33,419 bases of DNA, taken from NCBI GenBank assembly GCA_002309295.1, contig DBXF01000030.1, positions 1-33,419 of the forward strand, written 5' to 3'. This stretch comes from Bacteroidales bacterium UBA1219 (GTDB taxonomy: Bacteria > Bacteroidota > Bacteroidia > Bacteroidales > P3). Below the pieces are notes generated by a model, which was given only the letters and a program-made list of their open reading frames with translations, was not told the origin of the DNA and did no database searches. The translations under genes and the position numbers were made by a program. This document shows, piece by piece, positions 7,056 to 15,206 of the stretch (within the stretch, counting starts at the first letter, position 1; each line of letters starts with the position of its first letter).

Positions 7056-8653
7056 TGAGCGCCGGCATGACCTTGTTCGGCGGCTTTGCGATACCATTTC
7101 TTGGCTTCAGAGCGGTTTTTGCTAACGCCATAGCCTTTGTCATAACATTGTCCAAGACTAAATTGTGCATCGGCATCGCCCTGATCTGCAGCACGTTTGA
7201 ACCACAAGAATGCCTCGGCATAATTTTCCGTCACTCCTTCGCCGGCGGCATAGCATGAGCCGAGGTTGTATTGTGCAGGAGCATAGCCCTGTTCCGCCGC
7301 AAGACGATACCATTTGGCGGCTTCGGAGGGGTTTCTCGACAAGCCAACGCCCTGGTCGTAGCAAAGAGCAAGATTATATTGTGCTTTATAGTAGCCCTGT
7401 TCAGCGGCTTTTCTATACCATCTTGCCGCCTCGACATGATTTTCTTCCACGCCATCGCCGGAGTAATAGCAACGAGCTAATTCGTATTGTGCCGGGACAT
7501 AATTCTTCTCTGCTGCTCTTTGGTACCATGTAACGGCTTCTTTGGTGCTATGGACAACACCTTTGCCGTTGTAGTGGCACAATCCCATCTGATATGCGGC
7601 GGCGGCATAGCCGTTTTCGTCGGATTTCATAAAGTATCTCACTGCGGTGCCATAGTTTTTGTCAACACCATTCCCCTCAAGATAGCAGATGCCGAGCATA
7701 TACTGCGATTCGGCGTTACCTTGTTCGGCGGATTGGTTGAGATATTCCACCGCTTTGCCATAGTCCTTCTCTACGCCGTTACCCTCATAATAGCACAATC
7801 CAAGATAATACCGTGCTTCGACACAGCCTGCGGCTTCTGATTTCTGGAACCATTTGAAAGCCTCTTCGTAGTCTTGGGCAACGCCATTTCCATCGTAAAA
7901 ACATAATCCTGTGTAATACATGGCCTTGGGATGATTCTTTTCCGATGCCTTCTGGAACCAGTTCAGAGCCTCGTAGTAATTTTGCGAAACTCCCAAACGT
8001 TTGTAATAGCACATACCAAGATAATACTGGGAACGTGAGTCACCTTGATCGGCGGCCTTGCGGAACCATTTCATGGCATCCGAATAATTGTGATAGACAC
8101 CGTCGCCTTCGAAATAGGCTTTTCCAAGTATATACTGAGATTCGAGCATTCCACGTTCTGCTGCTTTACGATACCATTTCATTGCCTCGAATTTGTCAGC
8201 ATTTACGCCTATGCCATGATAGAAGCAGTTGCCTAAACTATACATGGCCTCAACCATCTGCTGTTCTGCGGCACTACGATAAAGCCTGATGGCCTCATCG
8301 CCATTGCGTTTGACGCCTATCCCTTTTTCGTAACATGTTGCAAGTGTAAATTGTGCAATGCCATAGCCCTTGTCGGCGGCCTTGCGGTACAAACTCACAG
8401 CTTCGTTATAATTGCCTTTGGCAAATTCTTCGTTACCAGCTTTATACCAAACATCTGACTTACAGTCATCTATAAGTTTTTCGACTGCATAATCAGATAT
8501 ATTTGTTCTTTGCACGTAAGAATTGTAGACAGCACGGGCATTGTCGCAGTCCCCGTTAGCCACAAGTTCCTTAATACGTTTAAAATCATCAACTTGAGCC
8601 AACAATGCATTGGCAAAAACTAGTGCAATAAACGTTGTTACTATCTGTTTCAT
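7040..8653 (-). CDS. Secreted Sel1-repeat protein
   Basis: This 537-residue protein has a signal peptide (MKQIVTTFIALVFANALLAQ); the ATG at 8653 is preferred over one at 8674 because it places the signal peptide at the N-terminus. After a lead-in of about 100 residues come twelve tandem 36-residue Sel1-like repeats, each with the A(x)Y(x)LG(x)CY(x)(x)G(x)GV pattern followed by EA(x)(x)W(Y/F)(x)KAA. The repeats fill the protein to its end (AQKKVR). Sel1/TPR-like solenoids mediate protein-protein contacts; the partner is unknown. Location is periplasm or cell surface by inference. It is a single gene, convergent with the PAP2 gene. Confidence 0.88.
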   Translation of the reverse strand: MKQIVTTFIALVFANALLAQVDDFKRIKELVANGDCDNARAVYNSYVQRTNISDYAVEKLIDDCKSDVWYKAGNEEFAKGNYNEAVSLYRKAADKGYGIAQFTLATCYEKGIGVKRNGDEAIRLYRSAAEQQMVEAMYSLGNCFYHGIGVNADKFEAMKWYRKAAERGMLESQYILGKAYFEGDGVYHNYSDAMKWFRKAADQGDSRSQYYLGMCYYKRLGVSQNYYEALNWFQKASEKNHPKAMYYTGLCFYDGNGVAQDYEEAFKWFQKSEAAGCVEARYYLGLCYYEGNGVEKDYGKAVEYLNQSAEQGNAESQYMLGICYLEGNGVDKNYGTAVRYFMKSDENGYAAAAYQMGLCHYNGKGVVHSTKEAVTWYQRAAEKNYVPAQYELARCYYSGDGVEENHVEAARWYRKAAEQGYYKAQYNLALCYDQGVGLSRNPSEAAKWYRLAAEQGYAPAQYNLGSCYAAGEGVTENYAEAFLWFKRAADQGDADAQFSLGQCYDKGYGVSKNRSEAKKWYRKAAEQGHAGAQKKVR

Positions 8654-8736
8654 CAGAATGATTTTTTTATTCACAAAATAACTTTAACGTACTTTTTCCG
8701 TTTTTGGTTCTAATATTTGAGTATTTTTCGATAAAA

Positions 8737-9027
8737 TCAACAGAATATTATATCGGAAAGTGCTGTATCTGTTAGTTTTTCATTGATTTTTTCGACAAGC
8801 GATTCTTTCCGCATCGACATCTCCTGCCTCAGCGCCGCCGACGTCAGCTGCACACGAAGCACTCCATTTCGGAAACTTGCCGTGCGTGTCAATTTAAAAA
8901 TAAGTTCTCCAACCACGTCGTTGTATGCTGTAATGACTTCCTTTTCAGCGAAAGCATCGGCAACATCCACCCGATTGTAAATGGTTTTCAGCAAATCCTG
9001 AAGTGTGTATTCGTGCGGTCCTTTCAT
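8737..9027 (-). CDS. DUF721 (DciA-like) protein
   Basis: This 96-residue protein matches the small DUF721 family, whose member DciA loads the replicative helicase in many bacteria that lack DnaC. The typical body is present: ITAYNDVVGELIFKLTRTAS, then RNGVLRVQLTSAALRQEM and SLVEKIN, ending TALSDIIFC. Its ATG overlaps the TGA of recF by four bases, indicating translational coupling. A recF-DUF721 neighbourhood fits a replication role. The helicase-loader assignment comes from the family and is not shown by the sequence alone. Confidence 0.8.
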   Translation of the reverse strand: MKGPHEYTLQDLLKTIYNRVDVADAFAEKEVITAYNDVVGELIFKLTRTASFRNGVLRVQLTSAALRQEMSMRKESLVEKINEKLTDTALSDIIFC

Positions 9028-10136
9028 TGTTTCTCGATTTTGTCGTCCTTAACGGTGAAAATGGCGTGTTCTATGTCGGTGTTTTCGAATATGGACTCCA
9101 CCCTACCCTGCTGGGTGTCGGTGAGGAACACCTGTCCGAAATGGTCGCTGCCCACAAGGTACACCAGCTGCCGCACACGCTCCATGTCGAGTTTGTCGAA
9201 CACATCGTCGAGCAGGAGTATGGGCTTGATGTTGCGCACGGAGGCAATGTATTCGAACTGAGCGAGTTTCAGCGCCAACACGAAGGTTTTTTGCTGTCCC
9301 TGCGAACCGAATTTCTTTATCGGCATGGACTCGTGGATATGGAAAAGCAGGTCGTCTTTGTGGGGACCCACGGTGGTATATTGCGTGTAGGCGTCTTTCT
9401 GCCACGCCTCGGTGAGCATCTGCGCGAAGTCTTTGCCTTCGAGCTGCGACTCGTAGGTGAGGTGGACTTTCTCGGCTGCGGGCGAAATCATAGCGAAATA
9501 GCGTTGGAAAATTGTCTCGAACTCCGCCACAAAGGCCTTGCGACGCTCGTGCACGGGCTGTCCGAAACGCACCATCTGCTCGTCCCACAGCCTCAGCTGG
9601 TCCTCCTCGAAATAGCGGTTTTCGAAGAACTGTTTCAGCAGACTGTTGCGCTGCTCCAGAACTTTCTGGTATTTAAGCAGTTGGTCGAGATACTGACGAT
9701 CGGTCTGGGAGATGATGCCGTCGATGAACTTGCGACGCATGTCGCTTCCCTCGTTGATAAGCTCCTGATCGTAAGGCGAAATCATTACCAGAGGTATCTT
9801 GCCAATGTGGTCGGCAAAACGGGTGTAGGCTTTCTTGTTGAATTTCATCTGCTTGGCCGTGCCACGTTTCAGCACGCACGACACCAGTTGCTCGTTGTCG
9901 GAGTCGGGGAAGATGTAACTTCCGTGGATGGCAAAGAAAGGTTCGTCGTATTTAATATTTTGATTGTCAACGGAATTGAAGTAGCTCTTGCAAAACGAGA
10001 GGTAGTAGATGGCGTCGAGCAGGTTGGTCTTGCCAACGCCGTTGTTGCCCACAAAACAGTTTATCTTGTGCGAAAACTCCACCTCCACATCGGAGTAGTT
10101 CTTGAAATTGGCAAGTTTTATACTCTTCAAATACAT
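9024..10136 (-). CDS. recF: DNA replication/repair protein RecF
   Basis: RecF is an SMC-like ATPase that helps load RecA onto gapped DNA through RecOR. The 370-residue protein has normal length and all motifs: Walker A GNNGVGKT at 30-37, ABC signature GSQGQQK at 277-283, and Walker B ILLLDDVFDKLD at 306-317. The N-terminus MYLKSIKLANFKNYSDVEVEF is typical of the family. It starts three bases after ispH ends and overlaps the next gene, so it is in the middle of a tight operon. Confidence 0.96.
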   Translation of the reverse strand: MYLKSIKLANFKNYSDVEVEFSHKINCFVGNNGVGKTNLLDAIYYLSFCKSYFNSVDNQNIKYDEPFFAIHGSYIFPDSDNEQLVSCVLKRGTAKQMKFNKKAYTRFADHIGKIPLVMISPYDQELINEGSDMRRKFIDGIISQTDRQYLDQLLKYQKVLEQRNSLLKQFFENRYFEEDQLRLWDEQMVRFGQPVHERRKAFVAEFETIFQRYFAMISPAAEKVHLTYESQLEGKDFAQMLTEAWQKDAYTQYTTVGPHKDDLLFHIHESMPIKKFGSQGQQKTFVLALKLAQFEYIASVRNIKPILLLDDVFDKLDMERVRQLVYLVGSDHFGQVFLTDTQQGRVESIFENTDIEHAIFTVKDDKIEKQ

Positions 10137-10139
10137 CGT

Positions 10140-11006
10140 TTACAAGTTTTTATCTATCCATGTTGCGACTTTCTCCATCAGCCAGCGCGGTGTGGAGGTG
10201 GCTCCCGTTATGCCTATACGCTCCACGCCTGCGAAACTCTCTTTCTTAAGCTCCGACAGTCCGGAGATAAGCAACGTATTGCCTTTCACCTGCTTGCAGT
10301 GCTCGTAAAGGTATTTGCCGTTGGAGCTGTTCTGTCCCGACACAAACACCACTATGTCCACCGAGGCGGCGAAATCGGTCAGTTCCTTGATCCGGTTCGA
10401 AACACGTCCGCATATAGTATTGAACGCCAATACATTGTCGTTACCAAGCGAGGCACAGCGTTGTTTCACGGTTTCTATCAGATGCTCGTACTGCTCTTTG
10501 TTTTGCGTGGTTTGGGAGTAGATTCGCATCGGTTTGGCAAAGTCAATCTGCTCAATATCAAGCATATCGCTGATAACAATGGCGGTATTGTCGGTCTGTC
10601 CGTTCAACCCGATGACTTCGGCGTGACCTTTCTTCCCAAAGATAACCACCTGACCGCCAATGCTTTTCATTTCCTCATAGCCTTTGCGGATTTTCTTCTG
10701 CAAGGCAAGCACTATGGGGCAGGTGGCATCGACAAGCTGGATGTTGTTGCGCTCGGCAAGCTGGTAGGTGGAGGGAGGCTCGCCGTGGGCACGGATAAGC
10801 ACCTTGGTATCATGCAGTTGCGCAAAACGCTCGTATGTGATCACCTCCAAGCCCTTGGCCGACAGACGTTCCACCTCCTCGTTGTTGTGGACGATATCGC
10901 CTAAGCAGTAAAGCCTCTCCGAGCTGTGCAGATGGTTTTCGGCAGCTTGTATGGCCGCCACAACCCCTGAGCAGAACCCAGCCTTTTCGTCGACAACAAC
11001 TTCCAT
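10140..11006 (-). CDS. ispH: 4-hydroxy-3-methylbut-2-enyl diphosphate reductase
   Basis: IspH (LytB) makes isopentenyl and dimethylallyl diphosphate in the last step of the MEP isoprenoid pathway, using a 4Fe-4S cluster. The 288-residue protein keeps the cluster cysteines C12 (GFCSGV), C96 (DATCPIV) and C199 (NTICGRV), the substrate-binding histidines H40, H74 and H128, and the E130 position in GHAEVIG. The NSSNGKYLYE segment corresponds to the conserved substrate-phosphate-binding SSN motif. The product feeds the quinone tail attached by MenA and the undecaprenyl carrier. It sits 20 bases after the thioredoxin-like gene and 3 bases before recF. Confidence 0.95.
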   Translation of the reverse strand: MEVVVDEKAGFCSGVVAAIQAAENHLHSSERLYCLGDIVHNNEEVERLSAKGLEVITYERFAQLHDTKVLIRAHGEPPSTYQLAERNNIQLVDATCPIVLALQKKIRKGYEEMKSIGGQVVIFGKKGHAEVIGLNGQTDNTAIVISDMLDIEQIDFAKPMRIYSQTTQNKEQYEHLIETVKQRCASLGNDNVLAFNTICGRVSNRIKELTDFAASVDIVVFVSGQNSSNGKYLYEHCKQVKGNTLLISGLSELKKESFAGVERIGITGATSTPRWLMEKVATWIDKNL

Positions 11007-11026
11007 GATATCAGAACTTTAACAAA

Positions 11027-11581
11027 CTATTCTATTCCGACTTCTTTCTTTATTTCGGGATAGATCTGTGTGTCGAAAATCTCCATAAATTTCTGTGCGG
11101 AGTATTTCTTGTAGTTGTCGTTTACAAAGAAACACAGCATCTTTATCATGTCATCGGGACCTTGATAGCCCGAAGACAACTGCACAAGTTTCATGTTCTC
11201 GTCGAAAATGGCAAGGGAGGGATAGCCTATCTGCTTGCCCAAAATGGCTGTTGTGAAACTGTGAGGTGTGTTTCTTTTTGTGCTTCCGGCAAACTCATGT
11301 CCGTTCCATTTGAAAGCGTCTTTGCTCTCGGCATCGAAATGCACGGAAAGAAAGTAATGGTTCAAAATGGCGGCCACCACGGGATTAGCGTAGGTGTCTC
11401 TGTCCATGCGTTTGCACCATCCGCACCAACTAGTGGAAAAATCCACAAGAAACATTTTTGTGTTGCCTTTAAGTTCTGTAGCTCCGACATTTTCTATCGG
11501 CTGCCATTGCACTTGGGCGTTGCCCGACAGCGAAAACATCGTTGCCACGGCAAAAGTCGCTAAAAGAAGCATTTTTTTCAT
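11027..11581 (-). CDS. Exported thioredoxin-like protein
   Basis: This 184-residue protein has a signal peptide (MKKMLLLATFAVATMFSLSG, then NAQ) and a thioredoxin fold with a CGWC active site at 53-56 (STSWCGWCKRMD), close to the thioredoxin_7/DUF255-like group. The cis-proline region is probably GYPSLAIFD. The ATG at 11581 is used; an upstream TTG at 11605 would overlap rlmN and add a charged leader. It is probably periplasmic or anchored outside the inner membrane, and could take electrons from DsbD (plus strand, elsewhere in the window); that link is inference. It lies between rlmN and ispH with 20-base gaps on each side. Confidence 0.85.
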   Translation of the reverse strand: MKKMLLLATFAVATMFSLSGNAQVQWQPIENVGATELKGNTKMFLVDFSTSWCGWCKRMDRDTYANPVVAAILNHYFLSVHFDAESKDAFKWNGHEFAGSTKRNTPHSFTTAILGKQIGYPSLAIFDENMKLVQLSSGYQGPDDMIKMLCFFVNDNYKKYSAQKFMEIFDTQIYPEIKKEVGIE

Positions 11582-11601
11582 ATCAGTTAATTTATTTGTT
11601 T

Positions 11602-12618
11602 TCAATAATTTAATTCTTTTTTCCCGGCCAACAGTCCGCAGGCCGCCATTATGTCCTCGCCCCGCGAGGCGCGGATAGTACAGATGATTCCGTTGTTGCT
11701 CAGGTAGTCGCGGAAAGTGTTCATTGTATTGGCGTCGGGACTGGCAAAGGGCGTGTCGGGCGAAGCGTGGAAACGTATCAGGTTAACACGGCAGTGCAGT
11801 CCTCGAAGTAGCTCCGACAACTTGCGGGCGTGCAGCAGGTCGTCGTTCAGACCACGGAACATGATGTACTCAAACGACAGCCGCCGTTGTCCCGACCAGT
11901 CGTATTTCCGCAGCAGACGCACTATCTCGCTGTGCGCGAAGGAGTTCTGTATAGGCATCAGTTTGGCACGCTCGTCGCCGTAGGGCGAATGCAGGCTCAC
12001 CGCCAGATGACACTGGCTCTGCTCCACGAAATCCCTGATGCGAGGCAGAAGTCCCACGGTGGAGACGGTGATGCGCCGCGGACTCATGGCAAAGCCCCAG
12101 TCGGAGGTAAGTATCTGCGTGGCTTTCAGCACATTATCGTAGTTGTCGAAAGGCTCGCCCATACCCATAAACACTATGTTGGTAAGGTCGTCGGTCTCGT
12201 CGATGCCAACTATCTGGTTTACAATATCTCCAGCCGACAGATGTCCGTGGAAACCCTGTTTGCCAGTTACGCAGAACTTGCAACCCATCTTGCAGCCCAC
12301 CTGCGACGAAACGCATATCGTACCACGCTCTTTGTCAGGGATATACACCGACTCCACATATTTTCCGCCCTCTACGGGGAAAAGATATTTCTTGGTGCCG
12401 TCGGTGGAGACCATGCAGTCGGCGGGCTGAGTACGGCCAACAGTGTGGTTTTCCGACAGTTGCGCACGTGCTTTCAAAGACAGGTTGGTCATCTCGTCGA
12501 TGCTGAGCACACGCTTTTTATACAGCCAGTCGCAAATCTGCTTGGCGGCAAATTTGGGCAGACCGTTTTCAGCACACAGCTGCTGCAGCTCTTCGAGGGT
12601 TTGACCGAACAAGAACAT
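11602..12618 (-). CDS. rlmN: 23S rRNA A2503 / tRNA A37 methyltransferase RlmN
   Basis: RlmN is a radical-SAM enzyme that methylates C2 of A2503 in 23S rRNA and A37 in some tRNAs. The 338-residue protein has the cluster motif C109-xxx-C113-xx-C116 (VGCKMGCKFCVTG), the resolving cysteine C102 and the methyl-carrying cysteine C327 (MAACGLL) needed for the ping-pong mechanism. GMGEP (in FMGMGEPFDNY) is the usual SAM-binding motif. It is the likely first gene of the rlmN-thioredoxin-ispH-recF-DUF721 operon. The 59-base gap before it (12619-12677) holds AT-rich short repeats and no clear promoter match. Confidence 0.95.
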   Translation of the reverse strand: MFLFGQTLEELQQLCAENGLPKFAAKQICDWLYKKRVLSIDEMTNLSLKARAQLSENHTVGRTQPADCMVSTDGTKKYLFPVEGGKYVESVYIPDKERGTICVSSQVGCKMGCKFCVTGKQGFHGHLSAGDIVNQIVGIDETDDLTNIVFMGMGEPFDNYDNVLKATQILTSDWGFAMSPRRITVSTVGLLPRIRDFVEQSQCHLAVSLHSPYGDERAKLMPIQNSFAHSEIVRLLRKYDWSGQRRLSFEYIMFRGLNDDLLHARKLSELLRGLHCRVNLIRFHASPDTPFASPDANTMNTFRDYLSNNGIICTIRASRGEDIMAACGLLAGKKELNY

Positions 12619-12677
12619 GTCTTAAAGTTGAATTGTTTAGTTGTTTAATTGTTGAATTGACCTTTGACCTTAGACAA

Positions 12678-14129
12678 CTATATATTTTTCAGTATTTCAA
12701 TTACATGGCGCCAGAATTTCTCCACGGTGGCTATCTCCAGACGTTCGTCGGGGGAGTGCACTCCGCGCAATGTCGGACCGAAGGAGATCATGTCCATACC
12801 CTCGTATTTCTCGCCGATAAGTCCGCACTCCAGTCCGGCGTGGATGGCGCGGATGGTGGGTTCTTCGTTGAACAGACGGCGATAGGCGTCGGCAGCCACT
12901 TTCAGTACTTTGCTGTCGGGGTTGGGAGTCCAGCCCGGATAGCCGTCGCTGTGTGTCACCTTGGCACCGATAAGACGGAACGTAGCCTCGATTTTCGATG
13001 CGGCGGCATGCTTGGCACTCTCCACCGAGCTACGCTGGCTGGTGCAGATGTGAATCTTGCTGTCGTCCATCTTAACGGAAGCGAGGTTGGTGGAAGTCTC
13101 CACAAAGTTGGGTATCTCTCGCGACATTGCCAGAACGCCGTGGGCGCAGGCGTAGAGTGCGTTGAGCAGGTTGTCTTGCGAAGCCTTGTCCATCAGCGAC
13201 TTAGGCATCTCTGTCTTTTCGGCAGTAACGTGCAGGTCGGGCTCGGTGGAGCGGAACTCGTAACGCACGGCCTTTTCGAACTCTGCCACAGTGTGTTGCA
13301 GTTTCTCAGCGTTGGCCGAAGGCACCGTCACCACTGCCGAAGCCTCACGGGCGATGGCGTTGCGCAGGTTGCCGCCGTCCATGGTAGAGAGACGCAGTCC
13401 CAGTTCTTCGGACATCGCCCACAACACACGGGTTATCAGTTTGTTGGCACAGCCAAGACCTTTGTTGATATCGTCGCCAGAATGGCCGCCCTTCAGTCCC
13501 GACACTTTCACCACAAAAGCCTGAGTGTCAGCATTTACGGCTTCGGTCTTGTAGTCTATTACCATCACGGTGTCGATACCGCCGGCACAGCCCACGCAGA
13601 TCTCGCCGAGGTCCTCGTCGTCGAGGTTGAGGAGAATGCGACTCTTGAGCCAGTCGTTTTTCAGTGCGGAGGCACCTGTGAGGCCAGTTTCTTCGTCAAC
13701 GGTGAAGAGGCATTCCAGCGGACCATGCTCGATGTCGGTGGAGTCGAGGATTGCCAAAGCCGTAGCCACGCCAATGCCGTCGTCGGCGCCAAGGGTGGTG
13801 CCGTCGGCATGGAGCCATTCGCCTTTCAGCACTGGAACGATGGCATCTTTCTGGAAATCAAAGTCTTTGTCGTTATTTTTTTCGCACACCATATCGATAT
13901 GACTTTGCAGGCACACCCACGGACGGTTTTCGTTGCCCTTGGTGGCAGGCTTGCGGATAAGCACGTTGCCGACATTGTCGGTAAGGGTCTCAAATCCTTT
14001 GTTAACGCCGTATTCGATAAGGTAGCGTGTTATTTTTTCCTCGTGTTTGGAGGGACGCGGAATCTGGAGTATGTCGTTGAAAAAACGCCATACGGCAGCC
14101 GGCTGAAGGTTTTCTAAAGCTTTGTACAT
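12678..14129 (-). CDS. pepD: Aminoacyl-histidine dipeptidase (PepD, M20 family)
   Basis: PepD is a cytoplasmic di-zinc dipeptidase cleaving Xaa-His and other dipeptides. The 483-residue form from ATG 14129 (MYKALENLQP) is chosen over an ATG at 14165 because it matches the usual family N-terminus. The metal and catalytic residues are present: H77 and D79 (QSHIDMV), D116 (GADDGIG), E146-E147 (DEETGLTG), an aspartate in NLDDEDLGE, and the late histidine in GVHSPDERLEI. The protein is uninterrupted and has no signal peptide. Such dipeptidases are common in peptide-fermenting Bacteroidales. Confidence 0.93.
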   Translation of the reverse strand: MYKALENLQPAAVWRFFNDILQIPRPSKHEEKITRYLIEYGVNKGFETLTDNVGNVLIRKPATKGNENRPWVCLQSHIDMVCEKNNDKDFDFQKDAIVPVLKGEWLHADGTTLGADDGIGVATALAILDSTDIEHGPLECLFTVDEETGLTGASALKNDWLKSRILLNLDDEDLGEICVGCAGGIDTVMVIDYKTEAVNADTQAFVVKVSGLKGGHSGDDINKGLGCANKLITRVLWAMSEELGLRLSTMDGGNLRNAIAREASAVVTVPSANAEKLQHTVAEFEKAVRYEFRSTEPDLHVTAEKTEMPKSLMDKASQDNLLNALYACAHGVLAMSREIPNFVETSTNLASVKMDDSKIHICTSQRSSVESAKHAAASKIEATFRLIGAKVTHSDGYPGWTPNPDSKVLKVAADAYRRLFNEEPTIRAIHAGLECGLIGEKYEGMDMISFGPTLRGVHSPDERLEIATVEKFWRHVIEILKNI

Positions 14130-14162
14130 AAGGCAGTTAGTTTGTTTATTATTGTTATACAA

Positions 14163-14184
14163 CACGATTTTACGGAGAATCGTG
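14163..14184. terminator. Hairpin after the lipoprotein gene
   Basis: CACGATT (14163-14169) pairs with AATCGTG (14178-14184) around an 8-base loop, starting six bases beyond the stop codon at 14190. On the minus strand it is followed only by TTGTATAAC, so it is a weak candidate terminator between the lipoprotein gene and pepD. Confidence 0.4.
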
Positions 14185-14189
14185 CTTTG

Positions 14190-14681
14190 TCATTCCCTAA
14201 CTCTGTCGAGATTCACATTTCCCGAACGGTCGGGCAGTGGTGTCTCCAATTTCAGAAGCGAAGCATCGGCTTGGTAATTAAAACTGTAGGTCAGATTTTC
14301 GTGCTCCACGTCGTTTACCGAGAGCTTGCCAAGGACAGCCCAGCCGTGATTGCCTTCCTGCTCGTTGTAGGTGTAGGTTCCACGCAGAGTGACGTCGCCG
14401 CTCGAGGCATAATCTTCCTCGCCTTCGGCATCGGGCCAGTTCCAAGCGCATTTGTACTCGACGTTGTTGCCAGAGCCGAAAGTTACGGTATGCTCGTCGA
14501 AACCGCCATTGCGGGTGTACTTGTAATAGTATTTCAAGCCCGTAAGCTTGGTGGTTTGTTCATTGCCGTTGCCGTTGTTGTTGTTATTATTGGTGCTTGC
14601 GCTGCTGCTATTGTCCTTGTCGCAGGAACTCATCGCCACAGCGAAAACGGCGGCAAAAAGAATTGAAAGAACTTTTTTCAT
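14190..14681 (-). CDS. Small lipoprotein, unknown function (1)
   Basis: This 163-residue protein has a lipoprotein signal (MKKVLSILFAAVFAVAMSSC, lipid cysteine C20) followed by a Ser/Asn-rich linker with a six-asparagine run, then a beta-rich domain of about 120 residues (YYYKYTRNGGFDEHTVTFG onward). It looks like a small beta-barrel or calycin-like domain, but no family can be named. The layout parallels the next lipoprotein upstream (signal, low-complexity linker, then GTYTYNEQEGNHG against GSYTFDEATGKGS), so the two may be paralogues. It is separated from that gene by 28 bases. Confidence 0.7.
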   Translation of the reverse strand: MKKVLSILFAAVFAVAMSSCDKDNSSSASTNNNNNNGNGNEQTTKLTGLKYYYKYTRNGGFDEHTVTFGSGNNVEYKCAWNWPDAEGEEDYASSGDVTLRGTYTYNEQEGNHGWAVLGKLSVNDVEHENLTYSFNYQADASLLKLETPLPDRSGNVNLDRVRE

Positions 14682-14709
14682 AACAATGCCTTTCTTATTT
14701 GTTTTTGAC

Positions 14710-15162
14710 TTATTTTTTCTTCAGTGTCAGCGTTTTACCATCGAAAGTGAGGGACATCTCGTCGCCGTTGATGGCGAATTCAGCTTTGCCCATCGGCTTG
14801 TCGTTGTTCTGGTCTTTCAAATCGGCCGAGCCTTTGCCTGTGGCCTCGTCGAAAGTGTAGGAGCCGAATGCGCTGGTGTATTTGGCGGGCTCGCAAGTGT
14901 GGTCGGACACTTGGTAGAAGCAGTTGGTCTGCTTGAAATTGAGGCTATAAGTGGTGTACTTGCCCGTTGTCTCGCCATCGGTGAATTCCCAATTTGTTCT
15001 GTAAAGGACATTGTCCTGTTTTTGGGTAGAAACATCGGCGGCCGGAGTTTCAGCTACCTGAGCGTTGTCGTTTTCTGTTGCTTCGGTGTTGTTGTTGCCA
15101 CCGCAAGATGCCATTGCAGTTACGAAAGCCACGGCTGTAAGAATTAAAAATGCTTTTTTCAT
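14710..15162 (-). CDS. Small lipoprotein, unknown function (2)
   Basis: This 150-residue protein has a lipoprotein signal (MKKAFLILTAVAFVTAMASC, C20), an Asn/Thr/Glu-rich linker and a C-terminal beta-rich domain (about 55-150) ending in alternating strands (EFAINGDEMSLTFDG, TLTLKKK). Two cysteines in the domain (NCFYQVSDHTCEP) could form a disulfide. It is 44 bases past the lamin-tail protein stop and 28 bases before the second lipoprotein, so all three may be one transcript. The function is unknown. Confidence 0.7.
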   Translation of the reverse strand: MKKAFLILTAVAFVTAMASCGGNNNTEATENDNAQVAETPAADVSTQKQDNVLYRTNWEFTDGETTGKYTTYSLNFKQTNCFYQVSDHTCEPAKYTSAFGSYTFDEATGKGSADLKDQNNDKPMGKAEFAINGDEMSLTFDGKTLTLKKK

Positions 15163-15206
15163 TTTGATTATTGTTTTAAGTTATTAATTAACGGATTTCT
15201 AATAAA

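Noticed and set aside
9003..10904. Long open frame on the plus strand (633 codons)
   Set aside because: It lies antisense to recF and ispH, whose motifs are complete; the translation has no recognisable domains and reflects codon bias of the real genes.
12633..14117. Plus-strand open frame of 494 codons
   Set aside because: It is antisense to pepD, which has all M20 metal-site residues. No domain is visible in the plus-strand product.
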